Shown one piece after another: positions 34,805 to 44,462 of a stretch of 64,000 nt of DNA (positions are counted from its first letter, which is position 1; every line of letters starts with the position of its first letter). This DNA comes from Bacteroidales bacterium. GTDB lineage: Bacteria; Bacteroidota; Bacteroidia; Bacteroidales; UBA3824. Under the pieces are notes generated by a model, which had not been told where the DNA came from, searched no databases, and was given only the letters and a program-made list of their open reading frames with translations. The stretch is taken from contig JAEERW010000015.1 in NCBI GenBank assembly GCA_016286055.1, forward strand, positions 1 through 64,000. The letters are read 5' to 3'. The position numbers were made by a program, and so were the translations under genes.

Positions 34805-37705
34805 ATGAATAATAATTACCAATTAATAGATCAAAAATTTGTAAAATACGCCGACGCCGAAGTTTATCTTCTCCGCCACAAAAAATCGGGCGCAAGAGTA
34901 ATCAAAATTGCCAACAGCGACAAAAACAAGACCTTTGGCATAACATTCAAGACTCAGCCCGACAGCGACTTCGGCACTCCGCACATTATGGAACATTCGG
35001 TGCTCAACGGCTCTAAAAAATATCCTGTAAAAAGTCCTTTCGACCAACTGCTAAAAGGTTCATTGTCAACGTTTTTAAATGCAATGACTGGCGGCGAACT
35101 TACTATGTATCCCGTGGCAAGCATCTGCGAAAAGGATTATTTCAACCTAATGGACGTGTATCTCGACGCTGTGTTCAACCCGTTGATTTACAACGATCCA
35201 CGAATTATGAAACAAGAAGGTTGGCGCATTATGCTAACATCTCCCGACGAAATGCCAGCCTTTACTGGCGTGGTTTACAACGAGATGAAGGGATATTTCA
35301 GCGACCCATTGCGCGAACTTGATTTCCGAATTTCGCAGAATCTTTTCCCCGATAATGGATATGGCAAATGTTCGGGAGGCTATCCGTCTGAAATAACTAA
35401 ACTTACGCAAGAAAAATTTATCGAGTTTCACAAAAAATTCTACCATCCCGAAAACTCATACATATTTTTTTACGGTGATGCTGATTTTGAAAAAGAACTT
35501 GACCTTCTCGACCGCAACTATCTGTGCCACTATGATATAAAAGGTTTCAACTACGAAATTCCACTTCAAAAGCCGTTCGCCGCTCCCAAAACAATCAATT
35601 GTTACTATCCGGCGGCTGAGGGAACTGACCCCGAAACCGATTCGTATCTTGCACTCAGTTTTGTAGCAGGCAAAAACACCGACACAGAACTCTGCCTTGC
35701 GCTTGATATCCTTGCCGATGTACTTGTATTTCAGGAGTCGGGAGCAATTCGCAAAGCCTTCCAAAATGCCGAAATTGGTAGCGATATTGATGTTTCGTTT
35801 GAAAATAGCCAACAGCCTGTTTTCACATTCATTGGTCATCAGTGTAATGCACAAGATGATGAAAAGTTCAAGAATCTTATCCTCGATACGCTTAAAACCG
35901 TGGTGAAAGATGGAATCGATAAAAACACCATCACCGCAGTAGTCAATCGCCGCGAGTTTGGCATACGCGAGGGCAACGACGCTCAAAAGGGTATCAAACT
36001 GCTATTTGAACTCATTATGCCGTGGCTTTTCGACGACAACGCTATCCAATATCTCGAAATTCCCGACGCACTTGCCCAACTCAAAAAGGATATTGCCGAC
36101 GGATATTTAGAAAAAGTAATAGAAAAATATTTCATCAACAATCCACACTCGCTACTCACTACGCTTGCTCCCAAAGCAGGTCTTGAAGAGGAAAACGAAG
36201 CAAAAACCGCTCAGTACCTTATCGACTTTAAAAATTCGCTCACCAAAGAGCAAATTGACCAACTGATAAAAGACACCAAGGATTTAGACGATTTTCAAAA
36301 CGCCGAAGAGACCCCCGAACAGTTGAAATGCATACCTGTGCTGTCGAAAGAAGACCTCAATCCAAAAGCCGAGGATTTACCACTTGATATTGTTAAAAAC
36401 GGTGACACTGAGATACTTTGCCGCTGCGACACCACAAACGGCATTGTTTACTGCAACCTTATGTTCGATGCACGTACGTTGGATTTTGAAGATTTGCCGT
36501 ATCTTTCGCTTCTTGGCGAACTTCTCGTAAAATTAGACACCGAAAAATACGATTACGAGACCCTCGACAATATGTTTAAGACCTATACAGGCGGAGTTTC
36601 CACTTTCCCAAATATTTACGCAAAACAAATCGACAAAGTTAAAACCTGCTTTCCTAAGTTTAACTTTTCTACCAAAGCCCTCACCGAAAATGCCGAAAAG
36701 GCACTCTCGCTTTTGGAAGAAGTTGTTTTGCACACCAAGTTCGACGATCGCCGCCGAATCAAAGAGATGATTATACGCACGGCATCGCAACTTGAATCAG
36801 AAGCCTCGTCGATGCCATTCTACTACGTTAGAAACCGTGCCGACTCGTATTACGACAAAGCTTCTTTTATCAACGAATATTTCGAAGGTCTTGATTATTA
36901 TTACTTTATTAAAGACATCAACGAAAATTTCGACGCACGTGCTGATGAAATTGTTGACAGGCTCAAAAAAGTTTACAAACAGATTGTAAACAAGGCATAT
37001 ATGAAATTTGTTGTAGCCTCCGAACAAGACGACCGCGAAAAGGTGCTTGCATTATACGATGACATTCTCAAACGCCTTCCCGCCGACAATGCTCCGCTAA
37101 AAGAGTGGAACATAAATCCCACTCCCAAAAACGAAGGTTTCACAGGATCGAGCAAGGTGCAATATGTTATAAAATCTTATAACTTTAAGGATACCGATTT
37201 TAAATGGACGGGAGCAATAAATGTGCTGAATAAAATATTATCGCTCAACTACTTACATAATGCCATAAGGGTTAGGGGAGGAGCATACGGTTGTTTTGCC
37301 CAAATAGGTATCGACGGTGCTATGAACTTTGCCTCTTACCGAGATCCGAACCTTACCGAGACTTTATCCGTATACAATAATGTTGCGGAGTTTGTCAATC
37401 AACTCGACATTACTCCCGACGAGATGCTCAAATACATCATTGGCACAATTTCTGGTATTGATCAACCGATGACAGTGCCTCAACGCACCAATACTGCAGT
37501 TTCGCGCTATCTCAACGGCAAAAAGATGGAGAAAATTCAAAAAATCCGCGACGAGATTATCAACGCCACAGTTGACGACGTGAAAAAGGCTGTTGTGATA
37601 CTGAATGCCTTTGCAGAAAAAGGCAGCGTGTGTGTGTACGGCGGCGAAGAGAGAATCAAAGCCAACGCCAACCTCTTTGACAAAATTTTAAAACTTACTA
37701 AATAA
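34805..37705 (+). CDS. M16C metalloprotease (PreP/insulinase-like)
   Basis: The start is placed at the ATG at 34805 (MNNNYQLIDQKF), because the 15 codons upstream lie inside manB and the family begins here. The 966-residue protein is a presequence protease-type M16C peptidase: the inverted zinc motif HIMEH (H60, E63, H64) is in the first of four domains, and GGAYGCFAQIG lies in the C-terminal half. These clam-shell proteases break down free peptides of up to about 65 residues in the cytoplasm; there is no signal peptide. Together with the S9 peptidase nearby it suggests peptide use. Confidence 0.93.
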   Translation: MNNNYQLIDQKFVKYADAEVYLLRHKKSGARVIKIANSDKNKTFGITFKTQPDSDFGTPHIMEHSVLNGSKKYPVKSPFDQLLKGSLSTFLNAMTGGELTMYPVASICEKDYFNLMDVYLDAVFNPLIYNDPRIMKQEGWRIMLTSPDEMPAFTGVVYNEMKGYFSDPLRELDFRISQNLFPDNGYGKCSGGYPSEITKLTQEKFIEFHKKFYHPENSYIFFYGDADFEKELDLLDRNYLCHYDIKGFNYEIPLQKPFAAPKTINCYYPAAEGTDPETDSYLALSFVAGKNTDTELCLALDILADVLVFQESGAIRKAFQNAEIGSDIDVSFENSQQPVFTFIGHQCNAQDDEKFKNLILDTLKTVVKDGIDKNTITAVVNRREFGIREGNDAQKGIKLLFELIMPWLFDDNAIQYLEIPDALAQLKKDIADGYLEKVIEKYFINNPHSLLTTLAPKAGLEEENEAKTAQYLIDFKNSLTKEQIDQLIKDTKDLDDFQNAEETPEQLKCIPVLSKEDLNPKAEDLPLDIVKNGDTEILCRCDTTNGIVYCNLMFDARTLDFEDLPYLSLLGELLVKLDTEKYDYETLDNMFKTYTGGVSTFPNIYAKQIDKVKTCFPKFNFSTKALTENAEKALSLLEEVVLHTKFDDRRRIKEMIIRTASQLESEASSMPFYYVRNRADSYYDKASFINEYFEGLDYYYFIKDINENFDARADEIVDRLKKVYKQIVNKAYMKFVVASEQDDREKVLALYDDILKRLPADNAPLKEWNINPTPKNEGFTGSSKVQYVIKSYNFKDTDFKWTGAINVLNKILSLNYLHNAIRVRGGAYGCFAQIGIDGAMNFASYRDPNLTETLSVYNNVAEFVNQLDITPDEMLKYIIGTISGIDQPMTVPQRTNTAVSRYLNGKKMEKIQKIRDEIINATVDDVKKAVVILNAFAEKGSVCVYGGEERIKANANLFDKILKLTK

Positions 37706-37713
37706 CACGAATT

Positions 37714-38202
37714 ATGAAAAAATTTCTAACAATTATTACATCATTGGCCATCGCAGCCACAATCACAAGTTGCGAAGGTCCAGCAGGTCCCGAGGGACCT
37801 ATGGGTCCGGCAGGTCCAACAGGTCCAGCAGGCTCATATTACTACATCAACAAGGATTATACAATCGCTCCGAGAGATTGGGTTTTTGAAGACGGTTGTT
37901 ACTATTGTGAAATATCAATTCCCGAACTCACGAAAGATATTAGCGAAACTGCAAGTATCAACGTTTACTATTACTATGGCGATTATCAAAAGCCATTGCC
38001 TGTGGTCCAATACGAAAGTGAGACCGGCCAAGAATATACAGATCCAATAACAGGAGAAATCAAATCGGATGTGTTTTACTATTCAAGGCTGATCCATTAT
38101 GATTTTACAGATGGACTTCTCACATTGGTAATTACTTACAGCGATTTTGCAGAAGACGCTCCGAAAGATAAAATGGACTTCCGTTTAGTAATTCATTACT
38201 AA
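37714..38202 (+). CDS. Small lipoprotein with a collagen-like Gly-Pro-X stretch
   Basis: The 162-residue product has a signal peptide with lipobox ITSC (C20) followed at once by six Gly-Pro-X triplets (GPAGPEGPMGPAGPTGPAG). The remaining 120 residues are Tyr- and Asp-rich and beta-like, with no family I know. Such short collagen-like segments after a lipid anchor occur in Bacteroidota surface lipoproteins and likely act as a stalk. The gene is eight bases after the M16 gene. The last 18 bases overlap the convergent phosphodiesterase gene. Confidence 0.75.
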   Translation: MKKFLTIITSLAIAATITSCEGPAGPEGPMGPAGPTGPAGSYYYINKDYTIAPRDWVFEDGCYYCEISIPELTKDISETASINVYYYYGDYQKPLPVVQYESETGQEYTDPITGEIKSDVFYYSRLIHYDFTDGLLTLVITYSDFAEDAPKDKMDFRLVIHY

Positions 38203-38733
38203 TAGTTCTCCGTTATCCCATACTGCATACCCCGGTTTTTGCCCGTTCTTAGGAATTGAGACAGAGCCGGGGTTGCATATTTTAACACCGTTTTGTTCTC
38301 GAAGTTCCTGTATGTGAGTATGTCCATAGAGCATCACATCCACACCCGAAAGATGCGGTAGCCTTGAACCGTCAACCACGCAACCATTGCCATCTGGGTT
38401 CAACGGCGAATAAACGTGTCCGTGTGTGGCAAAAATCGTTTTACCACTATCGTTGATAAGCACATAGTCGGCCATTACAGGGAAATTCAAAAGCATTTGG
38501 TCTACTTCGGCATCACAGTTGCCTCGACACGCCATAATATTGTCTGCCAATGGATTAAGCATCGAAACCACAGACTTAGGGTCGTAATTTTCGGGAATAT
38601 TGTTGCGAGGACCGTGATAGAGAATATCGCCAAGTATCAGCATTTTATCACAGTTGCGCTCAGCGTATAGGTTAATAGCCTTTTCGCACGCCGACGCGCA
38701 ACCATGTATATCAGAGAATATGAGTATCTTCAT
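38185..38733 (-). CDS. yfcE: YfcE-type metallophosphodiesterase
   Basis: The 182-residue protein has the calcineurin-like motifs in order: FSDIHGC (D8, H10), LGDILYHG, CRGNCDAEVD, THGHVY and YGHTHIQ, with the C-terminal NPGSVSIPK that marks the YfcE/MJ0936 family. Members hydrolyse phosphodiesters with Mn; the natural substrate is not known. It follows the chagasin-like gene by 16 bases. Confidence 0.9.
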   Translation of the reverse strand: MKILIFSDIHGCASACEKAINLYAERNCDKMLILGDILYHGPRNNIPENYDPKSVVSMLNPLADNIMACRGNCDAEVDQMLLNFPVMADYVLINDSGKTIFATHGHVYSPLNPDGNGCVVDGSRLPHLSGVDVMLYGHTHIQELREQNGVKICNPGSVSIPKNGQKPGYAVWDNGELLVMNY

Positions 38734-38749
38734 TATATTTAACTAACTG

Positions 38750-39187
38750 TTAGCGTTGAACTTCGGCAGGAGAAACAGTGAGATTGTCGTCAACCATAAT
38801 AAGCATTATTCGTGCGCCAGCCGACTTGCCTTTTTTCCAAGGCTGTTTGTGCTCAAAGATAACTGTGGCAGTGCCAGGTGCGGTAGCCTCAAACACATAT
38901 TGCTGAGTTCCGCCTTTGCCTACTGCGCCAAACGAACGTGGGTCGGGTGCGTCTTCCTTATATTCTTCGCTTACAAGTTTTATAACGTTTGGTTTGCGAA
39001 TGGTGTATTGCCACGAATAACCTGTGGTTTTGTTTGATACAAGGTTAACGGTAACAGTTTTGCCCTTACCGGTAAATGAAAGAGGATTTCCACCTTCGGG
39101 TGTGGTAGCCACTTCCTTGGGTATGCCTGCGCACGATGCCAAAAACAGCGCAGCAACAGCAAATGCCGATGAAAATATTTTATTCAT
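38750..39187 (-). CDS. Chagasin-family (I42) cysteine protease inhibitor, lipoprotein
   Basis: The 145-residue protein has a signal peptide with lipobox LASC (C19), so it should be anchored to a membrane. The mature part has the three inhibitory loops of chagasin: SNKTTGYSW (about 51-59, in place of NPTTGY), GAVGKGGTQQYVF (about 87-99) and HKQPWKKG (about 113-120, in place of RPW). Such proteins block papain-like cysteine proteases, either the cell's own or those of neighbours. Transcribed with yfcE. Confidence 0.82.
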   Translation of the reverse strand: MNKIFSSAFAVAALFLASCAGIPKEVATTPEGGNPLSFTGKGKTVTVNLVSNKTTGYSWQYTIRKPNVIKLVSEEYKEDAPDPRSFGAVGKGGTQQYVFEATAPGTATVIFEHKQPWKKGKSAGARIMLIMVDDNLTVSPAEVQR

Positions 39188-39222
39188 AACTAAATATTTA
39201 ATTTACAATATTTTATACCTTA

Positions 39223-40332
39223 TTATTTAAACAGTGATTCTAATTTTGTTGCAAGTTCTTCGCCACGTAGGTCTTTTGCCACGATAACACCTTTTTGGTC
39301 TACCAAAAGCATTGCGGGAATACCCTTGATATTGTATTGCTTTGCAGCCAACGACTGCCATCCTTTTAGGTCGGACACCTGAATCCAAGCCATATAATAA
39401 CGCTGCACGCACGCCTGCCAATTGGCTTTTGCGTTGTCGAACGAGATACCGTAGATTTCAAAGCCCTTGTCGTGATAGAGGGCATATTGATGGATAACAT
39501 TGGGCATCTCCATCAGGCAGGGACGGCACCACGAAGCCCAAAAGTCGATAAGCGTATATTTGTTTTTAGAATATACATCAGATAATTTTACAGGTTTGCC
39601 ATCCATATCGTTGAGCGTTATATCCTTGATTTGCTTGCCAATAGCCATCTCTGCCTCAATTCGCATCTCCTCGGCAATAGCCATGTAAGTAGGTGCGTCG
39701 GGCATCTCTTTTTTCATTTTGGTAAGGATACGGCCTTTGTCTATGTCGGAAAGTTCGCTGTAATAATACTTCAACAGCATATCGCTCACAATGTTAGGAA
39801 TGTTGTTGTAGATAAACTCACCTGCGAAAGCGTTCTTTTTGGCATTGTAAACATCAAAAGTGTCTTTTGCCATCATCTTTTCGTCAATCTGGGTGTCAGA
39901 ATCAGATAATTTTGCCCAAGCCTGCTGTGCTTTTGTAGTGTACACGTCCATTTCCTCGCTAAATTTAAGATATAGGTCGTAAGTAGGTGAGCCGGAAACC
40001 ACAGGGGAAGTATTTCCCACAGGCATATTCACTTGTATATTTGCATTTTCAAGGACAATAAGCGCCTGCGAAACAGGACTTGTGCCCTTAAATGCCACAA
40101 GCACACGGAGATCAGCACCGTCGATAGAGCCTTTGAAAACAAAAGTGCCATTTTGCACCACTGTGGAGTCTGCAATATCGAGACCCGAACTTGCAATACG
40201 GCACAAATATACCTTATCGTTTTCGTTTGAAAGTGTACATGTACCTGTTAAGGAGTATTCTTTTGATTTTTTCTGTGCCTCGCAACCAATAGTAAGTAAA
40301 AGCACTGCAAGCAGAAGAAGATTCTTTTTCAT
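39223..40332 (-). CDS. TlpA-like thiol-disulfide oxidoreductase lipoprotein with DUF4369-type N-terminus
   Basis: The 369-residue product has lipobox TIGC (C17). Residues about 25-120 fit the DUF4369 beta domain that precedes thioredoxins in Bacteroidota, residues 120-230 are helical, and the last 140 residues are a thioredoxin fold with active-site WCRPC (C269, C272) and the cis-proline IKGIPAMLLVD. It should act in the periplasm on disulfides. The start ATG is the only one that gives the signal peptide. Confidence 0.9.
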   Translation of the reverse strand: MKKNLLLLAVLLLTIGCEAQKKSKEYSLTGTCTLSNENDKVYLCRIASSGLDIADSTVVQNGTFVFKGSIDGADLRVLVAFKGTSPVSQALIVLENANIQVNMPVGNTSPVVSGSPTYDLYLKFSEEMDVYTTKAQQAWAKLSDSDTQIDEKMMAKDTFDVYNAKKNAFAGEFIYNNIPNIVSDMLLKYYYSELSDIDKGRILTKMKKEMPDAPTYMAIAEEMRIEAEMAIGKQIKDITLNDMDGKPVKLSDVYSKNKYTLIDFWASWCRPCLMEMPNVIHQYALYHDKGFEIYGISFDNAKANWQACVQRYYMAWIQVSDLKGWQSLAAKQYNIKGIPAMLLVDQKGVIVAKDLRGEELATKLESLFK

Positions 40333-40393
40333 TTGATTCGATTTAATGTGAAACTCTATAATAAATAATATAAAACTTCTGATAATTAATAAT

Positions 40394-41623
40394 TTATTCC
40401 TTTTCTTCGCACAAGTAGAAACGCACGTACCACTCTTTGAACATTTCGGCGATATTGGGATAAAAACCGTTGCTCGAATGATACCGATTAAAGAGCATAG
40501 CTTTTAGCGTGATAGGCACGCCATCATCTTCGTTGAAACGCATCAGATCATGCTCCATATATTCGTCTAAAGGGAATATTCCGCCAAGCTTCACCCAACG
40601 CTCTTCGTAGAAACAAGCAGCAGTGTTTTGGTCAGAACCTCCTGACACGCCGTAGTATCGGCAATATCTTGCAAGCCCGCCAACTTGAGACTGTTCTGCT
40701 TTTCTATTTTTAGATTTCAATGCCATAATTTCATCGATATCAATCTTTACAAATGAGCTATCGGTAAAAAACATAACAGCGTGACGTTGATCGGTTTTAA
40801 ACACCGCTACAGGAATATTATCGTGGCAAAGATTGCTCAAATCCCAACAATGATTGTCGGCTGTATCGAATGCCATTAGCAATTTTGCACCTGGTAGATG
40901 CTGAGATGCGGTGGACAAGAGCACAATGCCATCTAATATCTCAATAAGCGGCGATGGCGACTTTCCTAAACCTACTATGCGGCGGTATTCGTGATGACAG
41001 TCGGCGGTGTCAAAAATCATAACGCCTTCGGTTTTCTTATCATACTGATAATTAACAGAATATACAATCAATCCGTTTTTAGTGACAACAGGAGCAGATT
41101 CTCCAATGTGGAAACCATCTATTTCGGTCCATTTGTCCTGCACATTATCTTTATAGAACATTCTGCCACCAATACTGCACCAAAGTCTATGATCATGGTC
41201 GCGTACAATTTGCGGAGCTTCGTATCCATAATAATCCTGCATTTCGATAAACGGCTCTGGTTCAGGAGTTAAATTGCCATCGAAAGCATTTTTAATAATA
41301 ATAACGCTTCTTTGATAGATAATAAGTAAATTCTTTTCAAAAATACTCAGCCCGCAGCAATAATCTGTAGGGATATCAGCTTTGTACATCCGAGGGTTGC
41401 TGGCTGGTCCAAAACATACAGCAGTCTGTGCAAAATCTCCTCCCGCGGCCTCGGCAACAGCTCTATAAGAGCCAGTTTCATCGATGACGCTAAGGTAGAT
41501 ATAAACGTCCTCCATTTCTATGTCCTTTTCAAAGCCGTCAGCAATAAAGTACGACTTGAAACAGTGGTTTCTACTATAGAGGCGTTCAAACCCGTTTGCC
41601 GATTGCGAATATTTTGCATTCAT
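40394..41623 (-). CDS. Unknown cytoplasmic protein, beta-propeller-like
   Basis: I do not recognise this protein. The ATG at 41623 (MNAKYSQSANGF) is preferred over a GTG ten codons upstream because it lies ten bases beyond the antiporter stop codon, with no overlap. The 409 residues contain repeated strand-rich units with endings like LIVYSVNYQYD, GVMIFDTADCHH, ILDGIVLLSTASQ and LLMAFDTADNHCWD, as in beta-propeller proteins. There is no signal peptide. It is cysteine- and tyrosine-rich. It is transcribed behind the antiporter, but no functional link is clear. Confidence 0.6.
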   Translation of the reverse strand: MNAKYSQSANGFERLYSRNHCFKSYFIADGFEKDIEMEDVYIYLSVIDETGSYRAVAEAAGGDFAQTAVCFGPASNPRMYKADIPTDYCCGLSIFEKNLLIIYQRSVIIIKNAFDGNLTPEPEPFIEMQDYYGYEAPQIVRDHDHRLWCSIGGRMFYKDNVQDKWTEIDGFHIGESAPVVTKNGLIVYSVNYQYDKKTEGVMIFDTADCHHEYRRIVGLGKSPSPLIEILDGIVLLSTASQHLPGAKLLMAFDTADNHCWDLSNLCHDNIPVAVFKTDQRHAVMFFTDSSFVKIDIDEIMALKSKNRKAEQSQVGGLARYCRYYGVSGGSDQNTAACFYEERWVKLGGIFPLDEYMEHDLMRFNEDDGVPITLKAMLFNRYHSSNGFYPNIAEMFKEWYVRFYLCEEKE

Positions 41624-41633
41624 CAAATGGTTA

Positions 41634-42599
41634 TCAACTTTGTAAACTTGCACAATATATCAACCACGACATATATCCGGCAAAGAATGTCAAAAGCAAA
41701 GCACCTTCCCAACGTTCAACTTTATATTTGGTGAATGAGAATAGCCAAAGCAGCACAACACTTACTAATAGTACACTTAAGTCTATCATTGTTATGCCGT
41801 TGACTTGCATAGGACAAATAACGCCGGTTATGCCTATGATCATAAGTATGTTCATTACGTTAGAGCCGATAACATTACCCATCGCAATTGCGCTTTCGCC
41901 TTTACGAGCTGCAACTACGCTTGTTGCAAGTTCGGGCAAAGATGTGCCGCCAGCAACAATAGTTAAACCGATAATTGCCTGTGACACACCCAATTCGGTA
42001 GCCACCTCGGTAGCTGCATTAACAAACAAATTACTACCAAACACAAGGCAAGCAAGGCCTACAAGAACAAACAAAATAGCCTTCCAAATGGGCAGAGGCT
42101 TTTTCGCATTGGATGCGTCAGAATCTGAATCTTGTTTTGCTTCGGCAGCACCCTTAATACCAGTACGAACGGTGTAAACCATAAACACCACAAACACAAC
42201 AGCGAGGATAGCTGCGTCGAAACGTGAGATAAAATTGTCGATTCCAAAGATAAAAAGGAGAACGGAGGCTAGCACCGCAAATGGAATATCCTTTTTTACT
42301 GTGGATTTAGAAATTACCATAGGCGCCACCACAGCAGCTGTACCCACAATAAGCATAGCGTTGAAAATGTTAGATCCCACCACATTGCCTACAGCAAGGT
42401 CAGGTGTCCCATTGATTGCCGACACAAGGCTGACAAAAAATTCGGGCATAGATGTACCCATAGCCACTACAGTAAGACCTATTACAATCTGCGGGATATT
42501 CATCTTAGCTGCAAGTCCCACAGCTCCATCGGTGAGACGGTCAGCACCCCAAAGCACCAAAGCCACACCTATTATTATATACAATATATTAAGTAACAT
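41634..42599 (-). CDS. Calcium/sodium antiporter, YrbG family
   Basis: The 321-residue membrane protein has about ten transmembrane helices in two inverted halves, each with an alpha repeat: GTSMPEFFVSLVSA with GNVVGSNIFNAML (about 48-87) and GGTSLPELATSVVAA with GNVIGSNVMNIL (about 220-260). These are hallmarks of the CaCA superfamily, which exchanges Ca2+ for Na+ or K+ across the inner membrane. A -7 match TAAATTTG lies at 42631-42624, upstream of the ATG. Confidence 0.92.
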   Translation of the reverse strand: MLLNILYIIIGVALVLWGADRLTDGAVGLAAKMNIPQIVIGLTVVAMGTSMPEFFVSLVSAINGTPDLAVGNVVGSNIFNAMLIVGTAAVVAPMVISKSTVKKDIPFAVLASVLLFIFGIDNFISRFDAAILAVVFVVFMVYTVRTGIKGAAEAKQDSDSDASNAKKPLPIWKAILFVLVGLACLVFGSNLFVNAATEVATELGVSQAIIGLTIVAGGTSLPELATSVVAARKGESAIAMGNVIGSNVMNILMIIGITGVICPMQVNGITMIDLSVLLVSVVLLWLFSFTKYKVERWEGALLLTFFAGYMSWLIYCASLQS

Positions 42600-42671
42600 T
42601 TTTTAAAATTTATTTTTCAGGTACAAATTTAAAAAAAAATATGATGGCGTTGTATAATTCATTATGTTTTT

Positions 42672-42704
42672 TTTGAAAATTAACTTAAAAATTCATTATC
42701 TTTG
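42672..42704 (+). promoter_or_regulatory. Promoter of the GldM-like gene
   Basis: TTTG (42672-42675), 21 bases, TATCTTTG (42697-42704). The ATG at 42718 is only 14 bases further on, so the leader is very short. Confidence 0.65.
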
Positions 42705-42717
42705 GCAAAAAAAATAG

Positions 42718-43623
42718 ATGAACCTAATGAATAAATTACTGGCGATTTCTTTTGTGTCGCTTATCAACATTAACTCCTATGCCCAGATAAGTTTTGATGG
42801 ATTCAGCATCAATAGTTACATCAACGATGTTGCTGTGGACACAGTATCTGGCATTACCGGCATTCCCGAAGGATACACAGTGGAAGGCTTTAGTGTGAGT
42901 GCCACAGTGAAAGGTTTTTCACAGACTATCGAAAGCCGCAGTGCAAAGCTTAACGCCGCACAACGACAATTGATGCACTCCGTAAAATCTGGCTCTAAAA
43001 TTTATATAGAGGATATTCAAATTAAAAACAACCGAACGCAAAAAGTAAGCAACGAACCTGTTATCACCCTAATAAAAGATGGTGTAACAGCAGCTTTAGT
43101 TGGCAAAAAAGTGTTAGCTTATCCTGGGGCGCACTCCACCGACACCACCATGTACCGTGTTTCTTCGTTTGAAATTGAATCTATCCGCCCAGATTTTGTT
43201 TATCATATCCGCATCACAGGCAACGAGATTGATTCTATTTCGTATGCTCAAATTACTAAAATGGGTTATCGTTTTACTGTTAAAAACATTGTAGCTAAAG
43301 AAATTGCTACTGGTAGGAGCGAAGAGGTTCGACAATTTTCTGTTTCCGACGAGGGTGGGTACCGTTATCTATGCCGTTCAAAAGGTTATCTAACCAGAAA
43401 AAACGCTATGGTTAATTTTGTATATCCAATGCCGTCTGCTATCGACTCCGTATATGGGACGTTCATTTCTGAAAAAGGTATTGAGTTATTTTCTTTTAAA
43501 GGAGCAACATTTTCCAAAGATGCCCAAAAAGTACTTAGGCATGTCAATCCGTTTTCGGTCATCATATTTTCGGTTTATTATGAAGGGCACCAAGAAACTA
43601 TCAATGTTATGGCCATTGATTGA
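42718..43623 (+). CDS. Secreted protein with GldM/PorM C-terminal-like repeats
   Basis: The 301-residue product has a signal peptide (about 1-22, ending NSYAQ). The mature part has about three beta repeats of the form (VEGFSVSATVKGFSQTIES...SGSKIYIEDIQIKN), (VSSFEIESIRPDF...GYRFTVKNIVAKE) and (GIELFSFKGATFS...FSVIIFSVYYEG). This resembles the C-terminal domains of GldM/PorM, the periplasmic shaft of the type IX secretion/gliding motor, where each domain ends with a 'G-x-x-(I/V)-x-(I/F)-x-(N/D)I' strand. It has no transmembrane helix, so it is not GldM itself. The relation is tentative. Confidence 0.55.
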   Translation: MNLMNKLLAISFVSLININSYAQISFDGFSINSYINDVAVDTVSGITGIPEGYTVEGFSVSATVKGFSQTIESRSAKLNAAQRQLMHSVKSGSKIYIEDIQIKNNRTQKVSNEPVITLIKDGVTAALVGKKVLAYPGAHSTDTTMYRVSSFEIESIRPDFVYHIRITGNEIDSISYAQITKMGYRFTVKNIVAKEIATGRSEEVRQFSVSDEGGYRYLCRSKGYLTRKNAMVNFVYPMPSAIDSVYGTFISEKGIELFSFKGATFSKDAQKVLRHVNPFSVIIFSVYYEGHQETINVMAID

Positions 43624-43663
43624 TTTTTTTTATTAAATATGAACATATTTATGTTTTTATATA

Positions 43664-43671
43664 TATATTTG
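43664..43671 (+). promoter_or_regulatory. Likely -7 box for the methyltransferase gene at 43692
   Basis: TATATTTG followed by C, 20 bases before the ATG. The leader would be short. Confidence 0.5.
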
Positions 43672-43691
43672 CGCTTAATAATATGTGAAGG

Positions 43692-44462
43692 ATGGCAAAA
43701 GAAATAACCATTAGAGAACTTACAGAAAACGAACTAATTGAGTGGTATTACAAGAGTGCTGAAACTAAAAAATATGTTGAATTTTACGTTTCGGAACTAA
43801 AAAAATATCAACAGCCAATGCTCGAAATCAATTGCGGAACAGGCGAAATTCTAAAAAGCCTGGTAGCGGAAGGTATTGTCTGTCATGGTCTCGATTGTGC
43901 TGCCGACCAAGTGAAAATTTGCGGAGACGAACTTACACGTCAAAACTTGGAATCAACTCTCTATAGTTTCGATTACAACCATTTTTCGCTGCCAAATAAA
44001 TACAACACCATTTTTATTCCACAGTCTACGCTCTGTATGATTTCGGACTTGGATGCCGTTAAACAGTTTTTGAAAAACATATACGAGTCTCTGGAAAATG
44101 GTGGAACACTGCTTTTCGATCTTTTTATTCCTTGGAAAGACATAACTGATTTTCACTCAAACAAATGGTCGTCGGGCAACGCTATCGAAAACCAAGAAAC
44201 AGGAGAAATTTTTGTCTACAGCTATAGTTGCGACCTCGACCTTGCAAAACAAATTCGCACAACCAACTCAAAATATGAACTTTACAAAGACGGCAAACTG
44301 ATTTCAGTTCATTTCGACACTGCCCAAAGCCGTTGGTTTACCGATAATGAGATGCAAATAATTCTTGAAGATATTGGTTTTTCAGCGGTATCTTACTCCA
44401 AAATTTTCCAAGAAAACGAATTAGACTATTCTACACTCTTTGTCGCTACCAAACTCAACTAA
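43692..44462 (+). CDS. Class I SAM-dependent methyltransferase
   Basis: The 256-residue protein has the AdoMet motif MLEINCGTGEILKSL (about 43-57), an acidic residue after the next strand (CHGLDCAADQV) and a strand pattern LFDLFIPW (motif IV/VI region), as in small-molecule methyltransferases of the Methyltransf_25 type. The substrate is unknown. It ends with a four-base overlap with the convergent methyltransferase gene. Confidence 0.78.
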   Translation: MAKEITIRELTENELIEWYYKSAETKKYVEFYVSELKKYQQPMLEINCGTGEILKSLVAEGIVCHGLDCAADQVKICGDELTRQNLESTLYSFDYNHFSLPNKYNTIFIPQSTLCMISDLDAVKQFLKNIYESLENGGTLLFDLFIPWKDITDFHSNKWSSGNAIENQETGEIFVYSYSCDLDLAKQIRTTNSKYELYKDGKLISVHFDTAQSRWFTDNEMQIILEDIGFSAVSYSKIFQENELDYSTLFVATKLN

